NCBI GenBank assembly: GCA_015068305.1
Contig: SVKV01000002.1
Coordinates: 62,001 to 126,000 of the forward strand
Direction: 5' to 3'
Length of the DNA stretch: 64,000 bases
Origin: Oscillospiraceae bacterium
GTDB lineage: Bacteria; Bacillota; Clostridia; Oscillospirales; Oscillospiraceae
The notes beneath the pieces were generated by a model that was not told the origin of the DNA, searched no databases, and worked only from the letters and a program-made list of their open reading frames with translations. Positions within the stretch are counted from its first letter, which is position 1. Each line of letters begins with the position of its first letter. Made by a program: the position numbers and the translations under genes. Positions 13,114 to 20,036 of this stretch are shown piece after piece.

Positions 13114-14851
13114 TCAAAAGAGCGTGATGAAGAAAGTCCTCCGCAGGATCAGACCCTATTGGCCTGCGCTGGCGGGGTCCCTGCTTTTGGCAACGCTGCA
13201 GGTGGCCATGACCCTCTACATCCCCATTCTGGTGGGCAATGCCATTGACTGCATCATTGATACAGGCCGTGTGGATTTTGAGACTATGGGCCTTTATCTG
13301 GGAAGAATCGTGATCTGCACAGGCCTTGCTGCGCTGGCCCAGTGGATCATGAGTGAGATCAATAACTATGTCACCTTCCGGGTGACCCGGGATATCCGCA
13401 ATGAAGCCTTTTCCCATATCCAGCTGCTGCCCCTTTCGTATCTTGACCGGCATCCCCAGGGTGAACTGGTCAGCCGGGTGATATCCGATGTGGATACCTT
13501 TGCTGACGGATTGCTGATGGGCTTTACACAGCTGTTCACCGGCGTGATGACCATTGCCGGAACCCTGGTTTTCATGCTGCGGATCAGCGTTCCTGTGGCT
13601 CTGGTGGTTATTGTGATCACGCCCCTTTCACTGGTGGTGGCAAATTTCATTGCAAAAAAGACCTACTCCATGTTCCGGCTTCAGTCTGTTACAAGAGGTG
13701 AACAGACTGCGCTAATCGATGAGACCGTCGGTGGCATCAAGCTGGTGCGCTCATTTGGCCATGAGGCACAGTCTCTGGAGCAGTTTGATGAGATCAATGA
13801 ACGGTTGGAAAAGGTGTCCCTGCGGGCGATTTTCTTCTCCAGTTTGACCAATCCCTGCACCCGGTTTGTCAATTCCGTGGTCTATGCAGGCGTTGGATTG
13901 ACCGGTGCACTGATGTGCATCGGCGTAGCGGGAGGCTTTACGGTTGGCAATCTGACCAGCTTCCTGAACTATGCCAATCAGTATACCAAGCCCTTCAATG
14001 AAATCTCCGGTGTGGTTACGGAACTGCAGAATGCCCTGGCCTGCGCTGACCGGGTGTTCGAGCTCATCGAGGCACCGGCAAAGACGCCGGAGCCTGAGAA
14101 TCCCCGGTATCCGGAACGGGTGGAGGGTGCCGTGGAGATCCGGGATCTTTCCTTCTCCTATGTGCCGGAAAAGCCTCTGATCGGCGATTTCAATCTGTCC
14201 GTCAAACCCGGCCAGCGGATCGCCATTGTGGGCCCCACAGGCTGCGGCAAGACAACGTTTATTAACCTTCTGATGCGCTTCTACGACCCCGACAGCGGCG
14301 AAATCCTGCTGGATGGGATCAATACCCAGCAAATGGATCGGGGCCAGCTGCGCCGCACAGTGGGCATGGTGCTGCAGGACGCCTGGCTGAAGGCCGGGAC
14401 CATCCGGGAAAACATCGCCATGGGAAAACCCGATGCAACGGAGGCGGAGATTGTGGAAGCGGCCAGGCTCGCCCACGCTCACAGCTTTATCAAGCGCCAG
14501 CCAAATGGCTATGACACAATCATCGGGGAATCCGGCGGCAATCTCTCCCAGGGACAGAAGCAGCTGCTGTGCATTGCCCGGGTGATGCTCTGCCTGCCGC
14601 CTATGCTGTTTCTGGATGAAGCGACTTCTTCCATCGATACCCGTACGGAGGCCAGAATCCAGAAGGCCTTTGACACCATGATGAAGGGAAGAACCTCCTT
14701 TATCGTGGCCCACCGGCTGTCTACCATCCAGGAAGCGGATCAGATCCTGGTGATGCGGGACGGCCACATTGTGGAGCAGGGAAAGCATGAGGAACTGCTG
14801 GCAAAACGCGGATTCTATGAAGAGCTTTACAGAAGCCAGTTTGCGCATTAA
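13103..14851 (+). CDS. ABC exporter half-transporter, catalytic subunit
   Basis: The 582-residue protein has six membrane spans (about 20-310) and an ATPase with Walker A G-P-T-G-C-G-K-T-T, Walker B M-L-F-L-D-E-A-T-S (canonical Glu) and H-loop I-V-A-H-R. Its signature is L-S-Q-G-Q instead of L-S-G-G-Q. That change complements the partner: the degenerate Walker B of the first subunit pairs with this altered signature, leaving one full ATP site per dimer, as in BmrCD/TM287-288. The two genes form an operon and surely a heterodimer. Confidence 0.9.
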   Translation: MANNQKSVMKKVLRRIRPYWPALAGSLLLATLQVAMTLYIPILVGNAIDCIIDTGRVDFETMGLYLGRIVICTGLAALAQWIMSEINNYVTFRVTRDIRNEAFSHIQLLPLSYLDRHPQGELVSRVISDVDTFADGLLMGFTQLFTGVMTIAGTLVFMLRISVPVALVVIVITPLSLVVANFIAKKTYSMFRLQSVTRGEQTALIDETVGGIKLVRSFGHEAQSLEQFDEINERLEKVSLRAIFFSSLTNPCTRFVNSVVYAGVGLTGALMCIGVAGGFTVGNLTSFLNYANQYTKPFNEISGVVTELQNALACADRVFELIEAPAKTPEPENPRYPERVEGAVEIRDLSFSYVPEKPLIGDFNLSVKPGQRIAIVGPTGCGKTTFINLLMRFYDPDSGEILLDGINTQQMDRGQLRRTVGMVLQDAWLKAGTIRENIAMGKPDATEAEIVEAARLAHAHSFIKRQPNGYDTIIGESGGNLSQGQKQLLCIARVMLCLPPMLFLDEATSSIDTRTEARIQKAFDTMMKGRTSFIVAHRLSTIQEADQILVMRDGHIVEQGKHEELLAKRGFYEELYRSQFAH

Positions 14852-14854
14852 AAG

Positions 14855-14885
14855 AAGACCCACCCCGGAAGGGGTGGGTCATTTC
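14855..14885 (+). terminator. Terminator of the ABC exporter operon
   Basis: A perfect 10-bp stem gacccacccc/ggggtgggtc with loop ggaa (14857-14880) follows the stop codon; the T-run after it is short (attt). Confidence 0.75.
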
Positions 14886-14886
14886 G

Positions 14887-14915
14887 TTGACAGGGGATGC
14901 TGCTCGTGGTACAAT
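14887..14915 (+). promoter_or_regulatory. Promoter of the small membrane-protein gene
   Basis: A consensus -35 TTGACA (14887-14892), 17-base spacer and -10 TACAAT (14910-14915). Confidence 0.85.
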
Positions 14916-14942
14916 TAAAGAAAAATGAAAGGGGAGTTCTGT

Positions 14943-15413
14943 ATGAAAAAATTACTGAGATCCTGGTGGAGAATTCCCGTCTATTGCGCAGCGGCGGGCA
15001 TTGTGACGTTTTGGCTGACGGTAATGATCGGCGGCCGTTTCGTTGCCGTGACAGGTATGGGTGCTGACGGGATTCCCACAATTTCCGTGGATCCCGTTCG
15101 GTCGGCGGTGTTCAACGGAGTCCTTTTCGTTGCGGTATTGCTACTGGGCGGGCTCTGGTTTTTGAAGGGGATGACGAAGCGGGAAATCGCCATATCCGCA
15201 GCCATTGCATCCCTGATCTATTTGCTCCTTGTGGCTTTTCAAATTTATTTGCCGGACCTGGCCGGCCGGTACGTGATGCAGATCACCCATTTGCAGAACT
15301 GGATTGCGATCCCCGGGGCGCTGTTGTCCCAATTGACCCGGGACGTCAGAGTTGGAATCTGGCTGACCAATTTTACGCCGTTCCTGTTTTTGCTTTTCGG
15401 AAAGAAGAACTGA
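14943..15413 (+). CDS. Hypothetical membrane protein, four spans
   Basis: The 156-residue protein has predicted membrane spans near residues 12-34, 60-78, 84-108 and 135-152, with a short extracytoplasmic loop after the first. No family is recognised. The ATG at 14943 is preceded by GGGGAG; the in-frame ATG at 14925 has no site. It has its own strong promoter and a terminator at 15446-15478, so it is a single-gene unit. Confidence 0.7.
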   Translation: MKKLLRSWWRIPVYCAAAGIVTFWLTVMIGGRFVAVTGMGADGIPTISVDPVRSAVFNGVLFVAVLLLGGLWFLKGMTKREIAISAAIASLIYLLLVAFQIYLPDLAGRYVMQITHLQNWIAIPGALLSQLTRDVRVGIWLTNFTPFLFLLFGKKN

Positions 15414-15445
15414 GCAGGCAGGTGTAGATTGCTGCAAACCATTAA

Positions 15446-15478
15446 AAAAAGAAGCACATCCTTTCGGATGTGCTTCTT
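15446..15478. terminator. Original downstream terminator of tRNA-Ser(GGA)
   Basis: A perfect 11-bp stem gaagcacatcc/ggatgtgcttc (loop tttc) with A-rich and T-rich flanks. It sits directly beside the displaced tRNA-Ser fragment at 15482-15505, which suggests that it served the tRNA before the repeat inserted. It also ends the membrane-protein gene on the plus strand. Confidence 0.75.
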
Positions 15479-15481
15479 AAT

Positions 15482-15505
15482 TTCTGGCGGAGCAGGAGGG
15501 ATTTG
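15482..15505 (-). repeat. Displaced tRNA-Ser 3' fragment (24-nt duplication)
   Basis: The 24 bases are identical to 15653-15676, the 3' end of tRNA-Ser(GGA) from T-loop C56 through CCA plus three bases. The break falls at the same T-loop position as in the tRNA-Thr copies. Confidence 0.85.
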
Positions 15506-15652
15506 TTACATTTTCACCAGCGGTGAAAATTATGGTGTCGATGCGGTCGAGACCCGCATCGAGCAAGTATTCGCCGGACACTTGCAGTTAGTTTTTCAAA
15601 CCCTACCTTACTTATAAAAAATAACACCCATCCATCCGGATGGGTGTTATTA
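15506..15652. repeat. tRNA-end repeat, copy C (147 bp)
   Basis: This copy matches copy B (1337-1484) in length, order and shape. Hairpins lie at 15510-15530 (9-bp stem attttcacc/ggtgaaaat), 15538-15562 (9-bp perfect stem tcgatgcgg/ccgcatcga), about 15563-15583 (caagt...acttg) and 15620-15651 (terminator). Blocks ttacattttca, tgaaaatta, ggtgtcgatg and ggtcgag are shared with copy B, while the stem arms differ in sequence and stay paired. It lies between the displaced and the intact tRNA-Ser 3' ends. Confidence 0.85.
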
Positions 15653-15655
15653 TTC

Positions 15656-15747
15656 TGGCGGAGCAGGAGGGATTTGAACCCTCGGTACCCTTTTGGGGTA
15701 CACACGATTTCCAGTCGTGCCCGTTATGACCACTTCGATACTGCTCC
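15656..15747 (-). tRNA. tRNA-Ser (anticodon GGA)
   Basis: On the minus strand: acceptor GGAGCAG/CTGCTCC, anticodon stem CACGA/TCGTG with loop CTGGAAA, a long variable arm (GTACCCC...GGGTAC) and an encoded CCA. The promoter is TTGACA (15805-15800), 17 bases, TATTAT (15782-15777). The terminator now following it (15620-15651) belongs to repeat copy C. Confidence 0.95.
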
Positions 15748-15805
15748 ATGGGTGCGGCACTCTCGCCGACTCGCCTATAATACTATATGCGACGCAATTT
15801 GTCAA

Positions 15806-16044
15806 GCTTTATTTTTGCATTTTTTTGACAAAGTGTTTCGATGGAATTTCAGGCATTGTTTCGGAATAACGGCGCTGCTATTCTCCTGGATAGATTATTT
15901 TTATTCTGCTGAGGATTTATTGGCAGATATCATATATATCAAAATATCTTTACCAAATCTTAGCCAAAGAAATGGAAAACGGAGAAAAATGATGCTACAA
16001 AAGCTTCAAAAGTGTCTAAAAGCAAAGAAACGACAAAGATGAAG
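15806..16044. other. Intergenic stretch without recognised features
   Basis: Apart from the tRNA promoter on its left and the antiporter promoter on its right, I see no gene, hairpin or repeat here. Confidence 0.5.
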
Positions 16045-16073
16045 TTGACTTCAAAATGGGGGTATGATATCAT
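16045..16073 (+). promoter_or_regulatory. Promoter of the antiporter gene
   Basis: -35 TTGACT (16045-16050), 17-base spacer, -10 TATCAT (16068-16073). Confidence 0.65.
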
Positions 16074-16117
16074 AAACAGGTAATCTTAAACGAAACTTTA
16101 CTAAAAGGAGAATCGTC

Positions 16118-17239
16118 ATGCTTGTTTCTGTTCTGCTCTTTGCCGTTGGTCTGGTTTTGCTGATCAAGGGCGGCGACTGGTTCGTTGACGGCGCCACCGG
16201 CATTGCCAAGCGCTTCAATCTGCCCGATATTGTTGTCGGTGCAACGGTCGTTTCCATCGGTACCACGCTGCCCGAAGTCATGGTCTCCACCACCGGTGCA
16301 CTGGCCGGTTCCGGCGCAATGGCTTACGGCAACGCCATCGGCTCCATCATCTGCAATACCGCACTGATCGCCGCTATTTCCATTGTCTGCAATCCCGGTC
16401 CCGTGAACGTCAAGTCCATGAAGACCCCCGTTATTTTCTTCTTCTGCTCCGCTGCTCTGTACTGCCTGGCTTCCTATGTTCTGGGCGAGTTCCCCCGCTG
16501 GATGGGCTTCGTGATGCTGGGTATTTTCGTGGTCTACACGATTCTGACTGTCCGCAACGGTCTGAAGAACCCCGATGCAGCTGAAGAGGAGGAAGAAGAG
16601 GAAGAGGGTGACAGCAAGGGCATTTGGGGTGAAGTGGCTCTGCTGGCAGTCTGCGCAGCCGGCACCGCTTTCCTGTCCAGTGTGGTCACCGGTATCCTGC
16701 TGCTTGTTGCTTTCGCAGCTTACACCTTCCTGAAGGTTAAGCCTGCCAAGGAAGGCGGCAAGGCTCTGTGGGAAGAGCTGCTGTTCCTGGTTATTGGTGC
16801 CGGCGTCATCGCTGTTGGTGCTGACTTCCTGGTTGAGCACGGTCAGGTTATTGCTCTGGGTATGGGCGTTCCCGCAACCGTCGTTGCACTGCTGTTTGTT
16901 GCTTTGGGCACCAGCCTTCCCGAACTGGTCACCACCATCACTTCTCTGAGAAGCGGTCATGCTTCCCTGGGTGTCGGTAATGTCATTGGCGCCAACGTCT
17001 TCAATCTGGTTCTGGTTTCCGGCGTGGCCGTTTCCCTGGCTCCCTTCGAAGTTCCCTGCGAGAACTTCCTGCTGGATACCGGTCTGAACATGTCCCTGGT
17101 CTTTGAGATTCCCGTGATGCTGGGCGTTATGTGTCTGATGACGATCCCTGCTCTGATGACCAAGAAGCTGGGTCGCTGGCAGGGTATTGCACTGCTGGCC
17201 ATCTACGCAGCTTTTGTTGTGTGCCAGTTTATCCTGTAA
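16118..17239 (+). CDS. Calcium/sodium antiporter (CaCA family, YrbG-like)
   Basis: The 373-residue membrane protein contains the two inverted alpha-repeats of the cation/Ca2+ exchanger superfamily: G-T-T-L-P-E-V-M-V-S near residue 50 and G-T-S-L-P-E-L-V-T-T near 267, each followed by G-N-(A/V)-I-G-(S/A). The Glu in each repeat binds the ion. Between the halves is a very acidic cytoplasmic loop (eight consecutive Glu near 155) that could sense Ca2+. It should exchange Ca2+ for Na+ or H+ across the membrane. AAAAGGAG precedes the ATG. A terminator follows. Confidence 0.93.
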   Translation: MLVSVLLFAVGLVLLIKGGDWFVDGATGIAKRFNLPDIVVGATVVSIGTTLPEVMVSTTGALAGSGAMAYGNAIGSIICNTALIAAISIVCNPGPVNVKSMKTPVIFFFCSAALYCLASYVLGEFPRWMGFVMLGIFVVYTILTVRNGLKNPDAAEEEEEEEEGDSKGIWGEVALLAVCAAGTAFLSSVVTGILLLVAFAAYTFLKVKPAKEGGKALWEELLFLVIGAGVIAVGADFLVEHGQVIALGMGVPATVVALLFVALGTSLPELVTTITSLRSGHASLGVGNVIGANVFNLVLVSGVAVSLAPFEVPCENFLLDTGLNMSLVFEIPVMLGVMCLMTIPALMTKKLGRWQGIALLAIYAAFVVCQFIL

Positions 17240-17258
17240 TTTTATTTCTGAATTGAGA

Positions 17259-17290
17259 AGCCCCGTCCGAAAGGACGGGGCTTTTTTTAG
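17259..17290. terminator. Terminator shared by the antiporter and galT
   Basis: Perfect 10-bp stem agccccgtcc/ggacggggct, loop gaaa, followed by seven T. It lies between convergent genes and overlaps the galT stop region. Confidence 0.9.
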
Positions 17291-18783
17291 TTGCAGTTTA
17301 CGTGATCAATGAACCGATGGAAAGCTTCCTTGCCTGCGGGAGTGTTCTTGTAGATGCCCGCATCCTCCAGAACGGCGGAGAATACCTTGCCGGTTTCCTG
17401 CATCAGGATATCCAGAGCATTTTCAGCTGTGAAGCTGTGCTCCTGCTGCAGCTTTGCGGTCCAGGCTGCATGTTTGCTCAACACTTCATCGGATCCGATG
17501 TCCTTGCCGGCAACAATTGCCTCTGCCAGGCTGTGGAGCTCTGCCTTCAGACGGCTGGGAAGAACCGCCAGGCCCATCACTTCAATCAGACCGATGTTCT
17601 CCTTCTTGATGTTGTGCTTGTCAGCATGGGGATGGAACAGGCCCAGAGGATGCTCCTGGGTGGTGATGTTGCAGCGCAGCACCAGATCCAGTTCGTATGC
17701 TTCCCCTCTGCGGCGGGCAATGGGAGTAATGGTATTGTGGGGCTCGCCGTCAGAGAAGGCTACCACACCCACAGCCTCGTCGGAATAGGCACGCCAGAGT
17801 GTCAGAATCTTATCTGCCAGGTCAGCAATCCGTGCAGGATCACTGCCGTTGAGGCGGATGACGCTCATGGGCCACTTGACGATGCTTGCCTGGATGTCCT
17901 CATAGCCCCGGAAGGAGACATTCGCCTCGATGGGGGCCCGTTCCATGGCGAATTCGTAGTGGCCGCCCTGGAAGTGCTCGTGGCTCAGGATGGAGCCGCC
18001 CACGATGGGCAGATCCGCATTGGAGCCCACGAAGTAGTGGGGGAATACCCGGACAAAGTCCAGCAGCTTTTCGAAGGCGGACTTGTCGATCTTCATGGGA
18101 ACATGTTGGGAGTTAAAGACGATGCAGTGCTCGTTGTAGTAGACATAGGGGCTGTACTGCAGGCACCAGGGCTGACCGCAGACTTCAATGGGAATGATCC
18201 GGTGGTTGGCCCGGGCGGGATGGTTCATCCGGCCGGCATAACCTTCGTTTTCCACGCACAGCTGGCACTTGGGGTAGGCAGTCTGGGGTGCATTCTTGGC
18301 AGCTGCGATGGCCTTGGGATCCTTTTCAGGTTTGCTGAGGTTGATGGTGATGTCCAGCTCGCCATACTCATTTGCATACTTCCAGCGCATGTCCTTGGCA
18401 ATGCGGTAACGGCGGATGTAGTCGGTATCGCAGCTGAACTTATAGTACCAGTCGGTAGCCTTCACGGGATCCTCTGCATAGAGATGGTCAAAGATACCGA
18501 TCACTTCTCTGGGCATGGGGGTGATGGCACCCATGATCCGGGTGTCGAAAATGTCCCGGGCGGTGATGCCGTCGTCGCACAGACCCTTTTCCACAGCGAA
18601 GTTCAGAATACCGGCCAGGATCTCCTCCAGATCTTCGCTCAGAAGCTCATCGGAGGGGGTGTAGTCATCCAGCCGCAGCAGATCCAGCAAGCGGTTGGTC
18701 AGGACCTGGTGGTCAACAGGCTCAGCCAGACCTGCATTCATAGCATAGGAAACCAGAGAATCAATGTATGTTTCGATCTTCAT
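17287..18783 (-). CDS. galT: UDP-glucose-hexose-1-phosphate uridylyltransferase, class II
   Basis: The 498-residue protein is the Firmicutes-type (class II) GalT. It moves UMP from UDP-glucose to galactose-1-phosphate in the Leloir pathway. The active-site motif S-I-L-S-H-E-H-F-Q-G-G lies around residue 260, with C-Q-L-C-V-E-N-E-G-Y-A-G-R near 175. Length and motifs fit class II rather than the 350-residue class I enzyme. It starts two bases after galK ends, so the two are co-transcribed and last in the sugar operon. galE is not in the window. Confidence 0.95.
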   Translation of the reverse strand: MKIETYIDSLVSYAMNAGLAEPVDHQVLTNRLLDLLRLDDYTPSDELLSEDLEEILAGILNFAVEKGLCDDGITARDIFDTRIMGAITPMPREVIGIFDHLYAEDPVKATDWYYKFSCDTDYIRRYRIAKDMRWKYANEYGELDITINLSKPEKDPKAIAAAKNAPQTAYPKCQLCVENEGYAGRMNHPARANHRIIPIEVCGQPWCLQYSPYVYYNEHCIVFNSQHVPMKIDKSAFEKLLDFVRVFPHYFVGSNADLPIVGGSILSHEHFQGGHYEFAMERAPIEANVSFRGYEDIQASIVKWPMSVIRLNGSDPARIADLADKILTLWRAYSDEAVGVVAFSDGEPHNTITPIARRRGEAYELDLVLRCNITTQEHPLGLFHPHADKHNIKKENIGLIEVMGLAVLPSRLKAELHSLAEAIVAGKDIGSDEVLSKHAAWTAKLQQEHSFTAENALDILMQETGKVFSAVLEDAGIYKNTPAGKEAFHRFIDHVNCN

Positions 18784-18785
18784 GA

Positions 18786-19997
18786 TTAAACCTCCATTTC
18801 GATGCCGCCCTGGGGACGGATGGACAGCACATGGCAGGCGCCTTCGCCGAGAACGGCATCCATACCGGCAACAAAACCATCCAGAATATCATAGGGAACG
18901 AAGGCCTGAACGGTACCGGCAAAGCCGCCGCCGTGGACCCGGTAGGCACCGCGGCCTGCCAGATAATGCTCGCACAGGGCCAGGGCCACAGCCACATCCT
19001 GGTGGGCCTTGTAGCCGGCGGGAATTACGTTCTGCAGATACATGTAGGAAGAGTAGCCGCTCTGTTTTACCAGAGTCAGGAACTTTTCGAAATTGCCTTC
19101 CTTCAGTGCGGCAACCTGCTGGGGAACCCGGGCATTTTCCTGGTAGAAGTGGATGGCACGCATCACAGCCCGGTCACCGCAGGATTTCCGCAGGGCAGGG
19201 ATGTTGGCATAGAATTCTGCTTCCTCAATCTGGGTCAGCACTTCTTTGCCGAAGAAGGCGGCAACAGCCTTGATTTCACCGGGAACAGCGGCATATTCGT
19301 CGGTCAGGTCTGCATGGTCAGCGCCGCTGTCGATGATGCACAGAGCATGGCCGCAGGAAGCAAAATCAAAATCCACAGGCTCGATGACGGGATGATCCTT
19401 GTCGAAGAAGTCGATGGTCACCAGATTGCCAACGGCGGAGGCCATCTGATCCATCAGACCGCAGGGCTTGCCGAAGAAGACATTTTCCGCATACTGGCCA
19501 ATCATGGCAATTTCAGGCTGGGAAACCCTGGCATCAAAGAACAGGCCGTTGATGATGGTGCCGATCAGCACTTCGTAGGCAGCGGAAGAGGAGAGGCCGG
19601 AACCGGGCAGAACGGTAGATTCGCAGTAAGCGTCGAAGCCTTCCACCTTGCAGCCCATCTGGGCAAAACGGGCAGCCACGCCCCGGATCAGGGCGGGAGT
19701 GGAGTTCACTTCGGAGGCGATGGGCTCCAGATTGGTGATATCCACGATGCTCATGGGATAGCCCTTGGACTGGATGCGGATCAGATTGGTTCCGTTGACC
19801 CGGACCGCTGCCACAGTATCCAGATTCACAGCACCTGCCAGAACACGGCCGCGCTGGTGATCCGTATGGTTGCCGCCGATTTCCGTGCGGCCGGGGGCAG
19901 AGAAATAACGGTTGGGAGTTCCCTCAAAACAGGCGGAAAAGCCTGCATCCAGGGCTTCCTTCATAACAGGATTCAGTTTCAGTGCAGGGACAGACAT
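18786..19997 (-). CDS. galK: Galactokinase
   Basis: The 403-residue GHMP kinase phosphorylates galactose at C1 with ATP. It shows the galactokinase signature G-R-T-E-I-G-G-N-H-T-D-H near residue 36, the ATP loop G-S-G-L-S-S-S-A-A-Y near 131 and the C-terminal V-H-G-G-G-F-A-G-T motif near 355. AGGAGGAACATACCC-type sequence precedes the ATG at 19997. It lies between lacZ and galT in one minus-strand operon and feeds its product straight to GalT. Confidence 0.96.
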   Translation of the reverse strand: MSVPALKLNPVMKEALDAGFSACFEGTPNRYFSAPGRTEIGGNHTDHQRGRVLAGAVNLDTVAAVRVNGTNLIRIQSKGYPMSIVDITNLEPIASEVNSTPALIRGVAARFAQMGCKVEGFDAYCESTVLPGSGLSSSAAYEVLIGTIINGLFFDARVSQPEIAMIGQYAENVFFGKPCGLMDQMASAVGNLVTIDFFDKDHPVIEPVDFDFASCGHALCIIDSGADHADLTDEYAAVPGEIKAVAAFFGKEVLTQIEEAEFYANIPALRKSCGDRAVMRAIHFYQENARVPQQVAALKEGNFEKFLTLVKQSGYSSYMYLQNVIPAGYKAHQDVAVALALCEHYLAGRGAYRVHGGGFAGTVQAFVPYDILDGFVAGMDAVLGEGACHVLSIRPQGGIEMEV

Positions 19998-20036
19998 GGG
20001 TATGTTCCTCCTATTGATAAGTTTGGGATGCTGCGG

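Noticed and set aside
15482-15676. Classical MITE or IS remnant at tRNA-Ser
   Set aside because: There are no terminal inverted repeats, and the 24-nt duplication starting at a fixed T-loop position points to site-specific recombination, not to a short random target duplication.
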